Of a stretch of 64,000 bases of DNA, positions 41,931-50,548 are shown in pieces. The stretch is from assembly GCF_003958645.1 (NCBI RefSeq), contig NZ_RXLO01000005.1:62001-126000 (forward strand), given 5' to 3'. The notes beneath the pieces were generated by a model. That model worked only from the letters and a program-made list of their open reading frames with translations, was not told the DNA's origin and did no database searches. Both the position numbers and the translations under genes were made by a program. This stretch comes from Chitinophaga rhizosphaerae (lineage in GTDB: Bacteria; Bacteroidota; Bacteroidia; Chitinophagales; Chitinophagaceae). Numbering within the stretch: position 1 is the first letter of the stretch; the number at the start of each line of letters is the position of its first letter.

Positions 41931-44171
41931 TTACCTGATGTTAAACCGGACGCCTGCGTACAGCTCCCGCCCGCGCGTAGGCCCCCAAACCGACGACAGA
42001 TCGAAAAACTGCCCGAAAGGATTGTCTGCGCTGATGATCGGGTTGGACTGACGGTAACCGGCGATGTTCTCGCATCCTGCATACAGTTCCAGCCCGTTCC
42101 AGCGGAAAGTTCCCTGGAGGTTGACCGTCGCGTAGGGAGACGAATACAGCGGCCGCCGATACACCGGCGGAAGGCTCCGCGTGTCTGGCAGCTTCATTTT
42201 GCCGAACCAGTGCGTATTCACGTCCACCTGCCAGCGGTTGTTTTTCGTACTGAAGGAAACGGCTGCCATTGCCCGGTTCCGGGGATTGAATGGCAGTATC
42301 GTTTTGCCGCCGTTCTCCTTCCGGTACACATGGAGGTAATTGTACGCCGCGCGCACGTCCAGCTGCTTGAAGAACTGTAGGGAAAGGTCTGCCTGCGCGC
42401 CCAGCGAGCGCGAAGTCCCTTCAAAGTTGCGGATGATGATCTTTGCCGGATCGGCATCGTATTCAGGAAAGAACTGGTTGCTGAAATGGGTGCTGAACAG
42501 GTCGGTGCTAAACGTACCGGTAACGTTTCCTTCCCCAAAGCGGTAGGTATGGCTTACGCCCCAGTTAAACGCTTTTTCAGGCCGTAATGCTTCCAGGAAC
42601 ACGATATCCCGCGAGCTGGTAAGCATGATGGCCTGTTCGCTGAACAGGTTCACCTGCCGCCAGCCGGTGCCTGCGGAAGCGCGGAAGGTATGATGTTCTT
42701 TGATGGCATACTTCAGCATACCGCGCGGCGTAAAATACCAGCCCTCGGTTTGGTGATGGTCGAAGCGCACCCCGGTTATCAGGACCACTTTGTCATCGAG
42801 CCAGTGAAAAGTGTTTTCGGCGAAGACGCCAGGTACCCGCAAACGTGTGAGGTACGCGCCGGCGTAGGTGCGGCCGGGCGCGGCGGCTACGAAGCGGATG
42901 CCCTCGTCCAGTTCCTGGTAACGGTAGCTGGCGCCATATTTCAGCTGGTGCCTGTTCTTCCATAGCATTTCGTGCTGGAGGTTGATGTAAGCCGATTGCT
43001 GTTTGCCCTCGTAGGCGGTGATCCCGAACCAGGCCGACTGGTTATGGTACGACCCGGAAGCGGAAAGGGCCAATGCATGTTGGGGTGAAAAGCGGTACAA
43101 TAACCTGGCGTACCCTTCCGGCTGGTTGTATTGCACCTGCTGGCCGTACACTGTTGTGCTGCCTTTGTCGGAATTGCCTTTATAGGCAGTTTGTCCGCCG
43201 GTCCGCTTTTCGTGGACGAACCGCAAGCCGAATTGTGCCGAGAACCCGGTATCCGTACTGCTGCGATATTTCCATTTGTTGTACACCATATACCGGGTGA
43301 GTAACGGAAGGTCGAGGAACCCATCATCGTTTCCGTCTACCCTGCGCGAAGGCTGAACGGAGTGCATTCCAAGGAAGGTATGCCATTTCCCGCTCTTGCC
43401 TGCCTGGGTGGCGGCGTTGGCGTTGAGGTGCTTTTCCCCGAAGCTGTTGATGTAGGCATTGAGGTGCAGCCGGTCGGCCGTTGACGGATCACGGGTTTCG
43501 AGGTTGATTTGTCCGCTGATGCTTTCGTAGCCCTGCAATACGGATGTAGTGCCTTTCGATACGAAGATATTGTCGACAAGCGTGCCGGGATAGGTGCTGA
43601 TCCCGTAGGTGTAGGTCAGGCCATTGATCATGGGCAGCCCGTCAACAAGCACCTGGTTGTACACGCCGGAAAGCCCGAGTATCCGCAGTTCCTGTGCGTT
43701 GGTCACGATATTGGTGGTTTGCGGTTGAACGGAGGCCGTTGTACCGAAGCAGCCGGCAAGGTCGCAGCAGGCGGCTTTGCTCAGTTCGTGCCTGGTGATG
43801 ACTTCCGTTTGGACCACCCGGTTACCGGAAACGTAAGCCCCCGGGCGGTCGGTAACGGTAATGCCGCCGAGATGCTTTATGTCGGGTTGCAGGGTGATGC
43901 TGATATAAGTACGGCCCGCAGGGGAAATCGTGTCGGGAACATATCCCTCGAAGGTGGCCACGATGCGCTGGTCCTGGCCGCCGTGCACGGGAAGATCGAA
44001 GACGCCGTTTTCATTGGCGACGGCCTGAATGGACGTTCCCATCCAATGCACCCTGCCACCGGGCAGGATTTCCTTTCCATCGGTTATAGCACCGAAGATT
44101 TTCCCTTTGACCGACTGTGCCTGGACCCCGGAAGATATGGCGACCAGGCCGATCCACAGGAAACGTTTCAT
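41931..44171 (-). CDS. TonB-dependent receptor, probably metal-linked
   Basis: Outer-membrane receptor of 746 aa. Signal peptide, carboxypeptidase-regulatory-like domain (about residues 20-95), plug domain with the cysteine-containing KAACCDLAGCF and LRILGLSGVYNQVLVDGLPM, and a barrel ending FNIR. The CCDL/CCNL motif before the plug marks a Bacteroidota receptor group often found with HMA-domain proteins. Here its ATG overlaps the stop of an HMA-like gene (ATGA). Copper or another soft metal, or its chelate, is the likely cargo by context; not proven. Confidence 0.88.
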   Translation of the reverse strand: MKRFLWIGLVAISSGVQAQSVKGKIFGAITDGKEILPGGRVHWMGTSIQAVANENGVFDLPVHGGQDQRIVATFEGYVPDTISPAGRTYISITLQPDIKHLGGITVTDRPGAYVSGNRVVQTEVITRHELSKAACCDLAGCFGTTASVQPQTTNIVTNAQELRILGLSGVYNQVLVDGLPMINGLTYTYGISTYPGTLVDNIFVSKGTTSVLQGYESISGQINLETRDPSTADRLHLNAYINSFGEKHLNANAATQAGKSGKWHTFLGMHSVQPSRRVDGNDDGFLDLPLLTRYMVYNKWKYRSSTDTGFSAQFGLRFVHEKRTGGQTAYKGNSDKGSTTVYGQQVQYNQPEGYARLLYRFSPQHALALSASGSYHNQSAWFGITAYEGKQQSAYINLQHEMLWKNRHQLKYGASYRYQELDEGIRFVAAAPGRTYAGAYLTRLRVPGVFAENTFHWLDDKVVLITGVRFDHHQTEGWYFTPRGMLKYAIKEHHTFRASAGTGWRQVNLFSEQAIMLTSSRDIVFLEALRPEKAFNWGVSHTYRFGEGNVTGTFSTDLFSTHFSNQFFPEYDADPAKIIIRNFEGTSRSLGAQADLSLQFFKQLDVRAAYNYLHVYRKENGGKTILPFNPRNRAMAAVSFSTKNNRWQVDVNTHWFGKMKLPDTRSLPPVYRRPLYSSPYATVNLQGTFRWNGLELYAGCENIAGYRQSNPIISADNPFGQFFDLSSVWGPTRGRELYAGVRFNIR

Positions 44172-44518
44172 AGCTTGCCGCCTTTTTCCTTTTTCACTTT
44201 GTACGGGGTGACAGACTTGTCGTCGCACCCCGGTGTTTTCTCGATCACGCTTTCGATCGTTTTGCGGTCGATCACGGAAGTGTGGAAGGATATGGTGAAG
44301 GTAGACTGGCCGTTGGCGCGGTTGGTGAACACCACGTCATCGATGCCGTCCTGGTTGAGCAATTGCTTTTTGATGGTGGGCATATCGCCATTGCAGGTGA
44401 GGTTATGGACTACGATCGTGGCCTTTTTCAAGCTGTCGGGGGCAGACTGGGCGGAGGCTTTGGTGGCCGTTCCGAGGATAGTGAAAAGGGATATGGCGAG
44501 AATAATGATATGCTTCAT
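44168..44518 (-). CDS. Exported HMA-like protein with degenerate metal motif
   Basis: Exported protein of 116 aa: signal peptide (about residues 1-24, ATKASA) then one heavy-metal-associated ferredoxin-like domain (about 32-105). The metal loop reads VHNLTCNGDMPTI: the first Cys of MxCxxC is kept but the second position is Asp, so classical two-thiol Cu(I) binding is not possible through it. A later Cys lies in TPGCDD. It is translationally coupled to the TonB receptor by ATGA overlap and follows the Cys-rich protein gene by 107 bp. Confidence 0.82.
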   Translation of the reverse strand: MKHIIILAISLFTILGTATKASAQSAPDSLKKATIVVHNLTCNGDMPTIKKQLLNQDGIDDVVFTNRANGQSTFTISFHTSVIDRKTIESVIEKTPGCDDKSVTPYKVKKEKGGKL

Positions 44519-44625
44519 GGTAATTACATGTATGGGATGCTGCGCAGCCATGCGGGTGCATGTTGTGGCATCATTTTTAAAATAAATGAAATGGAGTGGA
44601 TGCAGTGCATCCGGAGCGGGAATTG

Positions 44626-44991
44626 CTATGCCCGTGGAGGGCGCCAGCATGCAGTGAGCGCAGCCGAGGAACGGGGCGCCTGGTAGAAAGCTATTTTGTT
44701 GCCGGTCCGCGGTTCGGCCGGCGTGAGCTGGTAAGTGTAATTGTTTGCGGGGTGCAGTACGAATGTGTTGCAGCAGCCGCAGATCCGGAACGGATTGTTT
44801 TTATTCGGGCAGTTGTCGGGCGCGGGGGATTCTTCGCCGCAGCCTTCATCCCCGCATTCATCGCCGCAGGCGGGCGGTTGTGCGGTTGCCGCGCAGCAGT
44901 CATCCTTAGCCGCCACCGCCAAAAAGGAGGGCTCCACGGTCATGGTAACCGTGAGAAATGCTAAAAAGATATAGAACCACCTGAATTTCAA
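44626..44991 (-). CDS. Small Cys-rich exported protein (DUF6660-like)
   Basis: Protein of about 121 aa with one N-terminal hydrophobic segment and a region holding around ten cysteines (CCAATAQPPACGDECGDEGC, then CGCC after NPFRI). This pattern resembles the DUF6660-like small proteins that accompany metal-related TonB receptors. No ATG is available; TTG at 44991 gives the natural start KFRWFYIFLAFL, while GTG at 45024 and TTG at 45036 are alternatives. It is the first gene of the operon with the HMA-like protein and receptor. Confidence 0.65.
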   Translation of the reverse strand: MKFRWFYIFLAFLTVTMTVEPSFLAVAAKDDCCAATAQPPACGDECGDEGCGEESPAPDNCPNKNNPFRICGCCNTFVLHPANNYTYQLTPAEPRTGNKIAFYQAPRSSAALTACWRPPRA

Positions 44992-45202
44992 CTGAGATCG
45001 TAATTTCTGATATGTAAAGTACACATAAAAATACAACTTTTGGTGGCAGTTGGATTTCAGTGGGAGAAGGGCGTTGCATTTCCTGGCTTGTCACATCCCC
45101 GGTTGCCGCTACGGGGATGCAGGGAAGGGCGCCGGCTGCTTTCCGTCGGGGTGGTAAAACTGCCTTCCGGTGGAACAGCCGCCAACAATTTGCGGTCGTA
45201 CA

Positions 45203-45664
45203 TCAGCAATCCATCCGCATTTCCACCAGCACTTTTTTAAGACCCGCTTTCTCGTATGCACGCACGGCGCTGGCGTTTCCGTCGTACACTTCCAGCCGGA
45301 TTTCCTTCAATCCTTTCTCTACCGCCCACCCGCGCAAACGCGCGATGATGGCCGTTGCGATACCTTTGCCGCGGTGCGCCGGCACCGTGTACATGAAACC
45401 GATATAACCATGGTGGCTATTGGTTTCATAAGGTTTGTTGGCCCGGCGCAGGATGTAGCCGGTAGCTGCCAGCTGACCGCCGATTTCCGCCATGAGGAGC
45501 AACACATCTTCCCGGTCGAACATATGGTCGAGGTCGTAATAGGAGATCGGGTCTTTGGCGAGGCCGGGATCGAACGGGCGCTCCCAGGCGATAACGGCCT
45601 GCTCGGCGATGCGGAGCGCCGGCAGATCGGCTTTGGTGGCGGGCCTTATGATATAATCAGACAT
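45203..45664 (-). CDS. GNAT-family N-acetyltransferase
   Basis: Acetyl-CoA-dependent acetyltransferase of 153 aa. The GNAT core is visible: IRPATKADLPAL, motif A VPAHRGKGIATAIIARL with the CoA-binding Q/RxxGxG/A loop, and motif B ending VYDGNASAVRAYEKAGL. The acceptor is unknown. It is 12 bp downstream of a small membrane-protein gene. Confidence 0.9.
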   Translation of the reverse strand: MSDYIIRPATKADLPALRIAEQAVIAWERPFDPGLAKDPISYYDLDHMFDREDVLLLMAEIGGQLAATGYILRRANKPYETNSHHGYIGFMYTVPAHRGKGIATAIIARLRGWAVEKGLKEIRLEVYDGNASAVRAYEKAGLKKVLVEMRMDC

Positions 45665-45676
45665 ATGATCAGGTTT

Positions 45677-46048
45677 TTAGAAGATAACGGGCAGGAGAAA
45701 CAGGATGAACCCCAGGATGAAGATACCTGTCAATATCCCGACCATCCGGCTGCGCTGCGGCAGGAAGATGAACTGCTCGATGGTGCGGCCCAGCCAGAAG
45801 AGCGCGTTCCCGGCGAGGAATGTTTTGCCAAGCGCCGTAGTGGCCAGTTCTCGGGGAAAGATAAAGCATACGGCCGCCGTGAACAAGAAAACGTAAATCA
45901 GGCGGAGGTTCAGGATCTGCATGATGGCTTTGTTGTAATAGCGCAGGTTGCCGAGGTCTTTCTTCCAGCCGAACAGCTTCCAGAAGGCGATGTGGAAGGC
46001 GGCGAAGCCGAGGCTGTAAACGCCGCAAATGATCACCAGGGTTTGCAT
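45677..46048 (-). CDS. Four-helix membrane protein, function unknown
   Basis: Protein of 123 aa from the ATG at 46048, with four hydrophobic helices, the sequence FAAFHIAFWKLFGWKKDL and a basic loop LPQRSRM. It is short, lies between an M24 peptidase-like gene and a GNAT gene on the same strand with gaps under 20 bp, and is probably co-transcribed. No catalytic motif is recognised. Confidence 0.7.
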   Translation of the reverse strand: MQTLVIICGVYSLGFAAFHIAFWKLFGWKKDLGNLRYYNKAIMQILNLRLIYVFLFTAAVCFIFPRELATTALGKTFLAGNALFWLGRTIEQFIFLPQRSRMVGILTGIFILGFILFLLPVIF

Positions 46049-46062
46049 GGGCGCGGGTTGGG

Positions 46063-46734
46063 TCAGGTGAGCAATTGTTCGTGGAACCCACCGATCTGCC
46101 GGTCGCGGTCCACGAAATGGACTTCCAGTATCCACTCGCGGGGCTGGCCGTCGGCATCCGGGGCAAACATGTCGTTGTGGTTGGACGGGTGAACGTACAG
46201 TCCGTAGTTCCCGGGTTCCAGCCGCTCGTGGGGGAACTCGCCGATGAGGTGGCCGGCTATTTCACCACCGAAAGCCCATCCTTTTTGTTCCGCCAGGGCA
46301 ACCACGTAATGGAAGTAATCCGCGCCGCTCAGCGTGCTGTGCTGGTGGAACCAGGTCTTGGCCGTTTGCCAGGCATCTTCGATATCCCGTTTGAGGCGGA
46401 GCTTGTGGGGATCGTTGCCGATGACGTAGGTGCGGCCCAGGTCGGCCTCCCAATCTTCCACGATGGGCCCGAAGTCGAAAAAGAGGATGTCATCGTTTTG
46501 CAGGAGCAGGTCGGGCGGATTTTCCTTGTAAGGATGCAGGGTGTTGGGACCACTGCGGATGATACGCTTATGCCAGTATTTCTTGATGCCGAACAGCTCG
46601 TCGGCCAACTGGAAGATCTCCGTGTTGAGCTGGTTTTCCGTTTTGCCGGCAACGATGAGCCCGCGGCTTTCGGCGGCGGTAAATAATTGCTCGGCAATGT
46701 GTTCTGCCTCGCGCAGTTTTTGTTTGGTCGTCAT
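46063..46734 (-). CDS. M24-family (creatinase/aminopeptidase fold) protein
   Basis: Cytoplasmic pita-bread-fold protein of 223 aa. LFFDFGPIVEDWEADLGRT carries the two aspartates of the M24 metal site, GHLIGEFPHE the histidine region, and ILEVHFVDRD the glutamate. It is shorter than XPNPEP-type enzymes and lacks the N-terminal creatinase domain, so it resembles the small M24 proteins often annotated as Xaa-Pro peptidases. The ATG at 46734 excludes an upstream frame overlapping the preceding gene. Confidence 0.8.
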   Translation of the reverse strand: MTTKQKLREAEHIAEQLFTAAESRGLIVAGKTENQLNTEIFQLADELFGIKKYWHKRIIRSGPNTLHPYKENPPDLLLQNDDILFFDFGPIVEDWEADLGRTYVIGNDPHKLRLKRDIEDAWQTAKTWFHQHSTLSGADYFHYVVALAEQKGWAFGGEIAGHLIGEFPHERLEPGNYGLYVHPSNHNDMFAPDADGQPREWILEVHFVDRDRQIGGFHEQLLT

Positions 46735-46745
46735 GATGCGTGTAA

Positions 46746-47288
46746 TTAAGAGGGCGAGGTGAGACTGATGGCGATGGCCCTTTCCAGCCGTGGACGGTTG
46801 TACCGTTGCAGTAAAACCGGGTAGAGGTTCAGTAGAATATTTAAAACCAGCAGCCATAGCGATTTTAGCACCCCAAAACGGACCGCCACATACACGTTGA
46901 ACCCCAAAACGATCACAAGAATGATGGCGTGGCCCAATTCGGATTTCCTGGTTTGATAATGGAGGTGCTCCAGGGCCGCGGTATTCCTTTCCACCGGGTT
47001 GGATTTTTTATTCAGCTTTTCCCATCCCACCCCAACCAATAATTTCCGGTAGAAATTAATACCGATCCGTTCGTAGATTTTTCCTTTCTGCTCCCATTCC
47101 TTCGCATGGTAATAAGTGGACGCCAGTGGACTTTTCATCGATTCCGTAAATGCCAGAACGCCGATCATCAACAGGAAATTCAACGACCACGCGAAAGCAA
47201 AGCCGTCCATCTTTATGAAATGTACCAGCGCATACGTAGCGCCGGCCGTAGCTGCTGCGATTAAGAGTAAGGTGAATGTTTTGCTCAT
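46746..47288 (-). CDS. Membrane protein resembling CrtO-type acyltransferase family
   Basis: Protein of 180 aa with three or four hydrophobic segments. The C-terminal pattern TRKSELGHAII, a long hydrophobic stretch, then LLQRYNRPRLERA resembles the glycosyl-4,4'-diaponeurosporenoate acyltransferase (CrtO) family, where QRYNR near the C-terminus is conserved. Carotenoid glycoside acylation is therefore possible, but no other carotenoid gene is seen here, so function is open. First gene of a minus-strand run with the M24, membrane and GNAT genes. Confidence 0.6.
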   Translation of the reverse strand: MSKTFTLLLIAAATAGATYALVHFIKMDGFAFAWSLNFLLMIGVLAFTESMKSPLASTYYHAKEWEQKGKIYERIGINFYRKLLVGVGWEKLNKKSNPVERNTAALEHLHYQTRKSELGHAIILVIVLGFNVYVAVRFGVLKSLWLLVLNILLNLYPVLLQRYNRPRLERAIAISLTSPS

Positions 47289-47512
47289 GGATACATGTTG
47301 TTCCGGGCCGATTTTGCGGCCAGTTCTCAAATATAATCAAACGGATGGCCAGTTGGAATGCGCGTGCAAATAATGACGGAAATTATATACCGCGCAGCAC
47401 CAGGCGGGATGCGCTGCCGCCGGGCCGATATTCGCTGGCGATACGAAGGAATTTGATGAAGGATCCACGCAGGGGGACAAATTTTTCCCCCACCTGAATC
47501 TTTTATCCCGTA

Positions 47513-47543
47513 TTGATGAAACATGCGGCCTGGCCTAGTTTTG
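47513..47543 (+). promoter_or_regulatory. Promoter of dehydrogenase gene
   Basis: TTG (47513-47515), a 20-bp spacer, then TAGTTTTG (47536-47543), an exact TAnnTTTG. The expected start of transcription is about 8 bp before the ATG at 47557, so the leader would be very short. Best promoter match in the window. Confidence 0.7.
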
Positions 47544-47556
47544 CTGCTGTAATCAA

Positions 47557-48441
47557 ATGACAAATCAAATGAAAGGTACAGTAACAGTGATCGGATTGGG
47601 CTCCATGGGATCGGCGCTCGCGCAGGCTTTCATCGCCAAGGGATGGCAGGTGACCGTCTGGAACCGCAACAGGGATAAGGTAAACGCATTCGTCGACAAA
47701 GGAGCGATAGCAGCAGGGAGCGCAGCTGCCGCCATTGCGGCCAATGAACTGACGGTGATCTGTGTATCGGATTATAAAACGGCCGGTAAGATCATCCAAA
47801 CACCGGAAGTGGAAAGCGTCCTGAAAGGCCGTACCCTCGTGCAACTGAGCACCGGCACCCCCAAAGAGGCCCGTGAACTGGACGCCTGGGCCACCCGGCA
47901 TGGCGCCACCCTCCTCAACGGCGACATCCTGGCGTGGCCACGGCAGATCGGTACAGACGAAGCCACCCTCACCATCAGCGGGAGCGAAGCCGGCCTTACA
48001 GCGCAGGAAAACACGCTGCGCGCGCTGGGCAACCTCAGTTACCTCGGTCCTGAACCCGGGCTATCCGCCGTGCTCTTCGCCGCCGTGCTCGCTTACCTGG
48101 CCGGTAGCTGGATCGGGTTCGTGCATGGGGCGCTGATCGTGGAAAATGAAGGCTTCCCCCCGGAAAAGTTCGGAGAACTGATCCATGATGTGTCTCCCAT
48201 GCTGGCCGTGGAATCGAAACATATGGGCCGCGTGATCGGGGAAAATAACTTCAGCGACCCGGAAAGCACCGTAGACACCACGGGCCATGATCTCCACCTG
48301 CTCGTGCAGCATTCCGAAGAAGCGGGCATCAGCAAGGAATTGCCGCTGTTCGCCGCCGATCTTTTCCAACGGGCGATGGACGCGGGTTATGGCAAGGAAG
48401 AGCATGCCGCCATCATCAAAGTGTTGAGAAAGGTCAGTTAG
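47557..48441 (+). CDS. NAD(P)-binding dehydrogenase (imine reductase / 6PGDH-like)
   Basis: Cytoplasmic oxidoreductase of 294 aa. N-terminal Rossmann fold VTVIGLGSMGSALAQAF with WNRNRDK (favouring NADPH), STGTPKEA, then the helical C-terminal domain. At the sequence level it is closest to the 3-hydroxyisobutyrate/6-phosphogluconate dehydrogenase superfamily, in the imine reductase-like group (NGDILAWPRQIGTDEATLTISG). It is convergent with the HxlR gene; the two stops overlap by 8 bp. The pairing with HxlR is common for induced detoxification enzymes. Confidence 0.87.
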   Translation: MTNQMKGTVTVIGLGSMGSALAQAFIAKGWQVTVWNRNRDKVNAFVDKGAIAAGSAAAAIAANELTVICVSDYKTAGKIIQTPEVESVLKGRTLVQLSTGTPKEARELDAWATRHGATLLNGDILAWPRQIGTDEATLTISGSEAGLTAQENTLRALGNLSYLGPEPGLSAVLFAAVLAYLAGSWIGFVHGALIVENEGFPPEKFGELIHDVSPMLAVESKHMGRVIGENNFSDPESTVDTTGHDLHLLVQHSEEAGISKELPLFAADLFQRAMDAGYGKEEHAAIIKVLRKVS

Positions 48442-48820
48442 TTTCCTGGAGCAGGGCACAGTTGCCAGGCGCATAGCCGGCCTGGTGGCGGTTAATGTAC
48501 TCCTTGTTCTCATTGCCCCATTGCTCCATCGCCTCCATGACAGGCAGGATGCTCTGTCCTACGGGCGTGAGCCGGTATTCCACACGGGCAGGCACTTCCG
48601 CGAAGATTTCCTTGTAAATGATGCCGATCTCTTCAAGCTCCTTCAGGTGGAGATTAACGATCCGCGGATTGACGGCCTGCATCTCCCGATGGATGGCGCT
48701 GGGGCGCCGGACGCCGCGCCGGATGCAGTCGATGACCCAGGCCTTCCATTTCCCGCCCACCACCTTGATCGCCACAGCCAATCCGCAATCGAGCAACTCG
48801 GGTATTTTTTTCTGATACAT
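48434..48820 (-). CDS. HxlR-family transcription regulator
   Basis: Winged-helix regulator of 128 aa with the HxlR signature CGLAVAIKVVGGKWKAWVIDCI, recognition helix NPRIVNLHLKELEEIGII and the wing VPARVEYRLTPVGQSI. It has a conserved-position cysteine (Cys12) near the N-terminus, which in some HxlR proteins senses electrophiles or oxidants. It is divergent from the MDR oxidoreductase, and the gap between them has a 26-bp perfect palindrome. Confidence 0.95.
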   Translation of the reverse strand: MYQKKIPELLDCGLAVAIKVVGGKWKAWVIDCIRRGVRRPSAIHREMQAVNPRIVNLHLKELEEIGIIYKEIFAEVPARVEYRLTPVGQSILPVMEAMEQWGNENKEYINRHQAGYAPGNCALLQETN

Positions 48821-48838
48821 CTCGCAATTGATTTACGT

Positions 48839-48846
48839 CAAATATA
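48839..48846 (-). promoter_or_regulatory. Bacteroidota -7 box of HxlR gene
   Basis: TATATTTG on the minus strand, an exact consensus, 19 bp upstream of the HxlR ATG. The palindrome lies about 20 bp further upstream, where it would overlap the -33 region. Confidence 0.5.
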
Positions 48847-48866
48847 TCACAGATGCGGGACATGCT

Positions 48867-48892
48867 GGATAGGGATAAATTTATCCCTATCC
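48867..48892. promoter_or_regulatory. 26-bp perfect palindrome, candidate HxlR operator
   Basis: GGATAGGGATAAA (48867-48879) is followed without spacer by its exact reverse complement (48880-48892). It lies in the divergent HxlR/MDR gap, immediately upstream of the HxlR -7 box. A dimeric HxlR protein could bind here and control both genes. The absence of a loop argues against a terminator. Confidence 0.6.
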
Positions 48893-49016
48893 CTTTTCGT
48901 TTTCTCCCGCCAAGCCGGTTCTCACAACCATAATTTCCATACACATGGGTTTTCAGCGTATTCTATTATATTTATGGGCATAAACTTAACTATATATTCC
49001 TTTCTCAAGAATACCC

Positions 49017-49991
49017 ATGAAGGCAATCTGCTACCATCGATATGGCTCTCCAGACCAGCTGCAAATGCAGGAAGTTCCCGTTCCCGTTCCCAAAGACGAT
49101 GAAGTGCTGGTGAAAGTCCATGCATCATCGATCAACTCCTGGGACTGGGACCTGTTGTTGGGAAAGCCTTTCCTGGTGCGGCTGATCGGTGGTTTGCGCA
49201 AGCCCCGGCGCCCTGTGCTGGGTGCAGACGTAGCCGGAACGGTGGAGGCGGTAGGGAATAACGTCAGTGATTTCCGGCCGGGCGATGAAGTGTTCGGCGA
49301 TATCGCGGAGAGCGGATTCGGCGGTTTTGCGGAATACGTTGTCACGAAAGAAAAACTGCTGGCAAGGAAATCGCCTGCCATGTCTTTCGCACAGGCCGCA
49401 GCCTTGCCCCAGGCCGGTTTGCTGGCTTTGCAGGGATTGCGGCACTTCGGGCCGGTAAAACCCGGACAGCGCATCCTGCTCAACGGTGCCGGCGGCGGCG
49501 TAGGTACGCTGGCGCTGCAATACGCCAAATCGATCGGTACGGAAGTGACCTGCGTGGACCTGGCTTCCAAATTCGATATGCTGCGCGGACTGGGGGCAGA
49601 CCATTGCATCGACTATACCGCGGCAGACTATACGCGCACCGGCGAGCAATACGATAAAGTGCTCGATGTGATCGCGCACCGGTCGGTCGCCGATTACAAA
49701 AGGGCGCTTCGGCCCGGGGGAACTTTCTCCATGATCGGCGGGTCCATGGGATGGCTGCTGTTCCAGATGATGGTGCTGTCTACATTGATTTCCGCAGGCT
49801 CCGGCCGGAAGCTGGGTATCATGGGGTACCGGCCCAACCGGGAAGATCTCGATCAATTATCGCACCTGTTCGAAGCGGGGCAGCTGCAAGCCGTCATAGA
49901 CCGGGAATACCCGTTGGCGGAAACCGCGGATGCGTTCCGGTATTTCGGTACTGGGAAAGTGATGGGCAAGATCATTATTGCTGTTTCCTGA
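49017..49991 (+). CDS. MDR-family NAD(P)H-quinone oxidoreductase/alcohol dehydrogenase
   Basis: Cytoplasmic MDR oxidoreductase of 324 aa. GroES-like N-terminal domain (DEVLVKVHASSINSWDW, LGADVAGTVEAVG, FGGFAEYVV) and Rossmann domain with GAGGGVGTLALQYAK and GADHCIDY. The zinc-binding cysteines of alcohol dehydrogenases are absent, which fits the quinone-oxidoreductase type. Likely induced through the divergent HxlR regulator. Confidence 0.93.
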   Translation: MKAICYHRYGSPDQLQMQEVPVPVPKDDEVLVKVHASSINSWDWDLLLGKPFLVRLIGGLRKPRRPVLGADVAGTVEAVGNNVSDFRPGDEVFGDIAESGFGGFAEYVVTKEKLLARKSPAMSFAQAAALPQAGLLALQGLRHFGPVKPGQRILLNGAGGGVGTLALQYAKSIGTEVTCVDLASKFDMLRGLGADHCIDYTAADYTRTGEQYDKVLDVIAHRSVADYKRALRPGGTFSMIGGSMGWLLFQMMVLSTLISAGSGRKLGIMGYRPNREDLDQLSHLFEAGQLQAVIDREYPLAETADAFRYFGTGKVMGKIIIAVS

Positions 49992-50087
49992 AGCGATGTC
50001 ATACTAGCTTTCCGCGGCAGTTCTATTTCGCACGTTACCCATCCCATTTCTTGGAAATCCGCATACAAGCAATAAACTAATGATGTA

Positions 50088-50121
50088 AACGGCTGGCCGC
50101 ATTTTCGGCCAGCCGTTTTTA
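50088..50121. terminator. Bidirectional terminator between MDR and DsrE genes
   Basis: A 13-bp stem (AAACGGCTGGCCG, 50088-50100, with 50107-50119) with a six-base loop, flanked by A and T runs so it works in both directions. It ends the convergent MDR gene and dsrE operon. Confidence 0.92.
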
Positions 50122-50126
50122 TGGCT

Positions 50127-50537
50127 TCACTGCGCCACTTTGATGTATCCCCAGCCTTCCTTCTGCCGGGAAATGATTTCGTAGATGGCATCCGGTACCA
50201 CGCTCACGCCATCGATGAGGTCGGACGGTTTTACCTGTTTGCGTTTCATGGTTTCGCCGCAGACTTTGAAAGAGATCCTGCCGGTTTTGAGGAGGGCTTC
50301 CAGCTCGGGTTTGAGGGTCGATTTTTCCTTGCAGACGAAGGGGAGGGCCTCGCTGTAAATGGCCACTTCGAGCTGCGCGTCTGGCCGCATATCGAGGATG
50401 CTTTTCGCTTGCCTCACCACGGCCTGGTGGGTGGCGGGGTTTTTACTGGTGAGATCGAAGACTACTTTGTACGGTGCGTCCTGCGCCATGGCTAATGTGC
50501 CGGAAAGCAGGAGGAATATGGAAAGTAGTGTTTTCAT
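50127..50537 (-). CDS. Exported DsrE-family protein
   Basis: Protein of 136 aa with a signal peptide (residues 1-19, ending AMAQ) and one DsrE/DsrF-like domain (YKVVFDLTSKNPATHQAVVRQAKSIL, VEVAIYSEALPFV-like, ISFKVCGETMKRK). DsrE-fold proteins commonly carry sulfur as persulfide; here Cys residues occur in PFVCKEK and KVCGET. Last gene of a run with a dihaem cytochrome and a Tat protein, 11 bp after the cytochrome gene. Periplasmic location is expected. Confidence 0.85.
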   Translation of the reverse strand: MKTLLSIFLLLSGTLAMAQDAPYKVVFDLTSKNPATHQAVVRQAKSILDMRPDAQLEVAIYSEALPFVCKEKSTLKPELEALLKTGRISFKVCGETMKRKQVKPSDLIDGVSVVPDAIYEIISRQKEGWGYIKVAQ

Positions 50538-50548
50538 GATGTTTGCAT

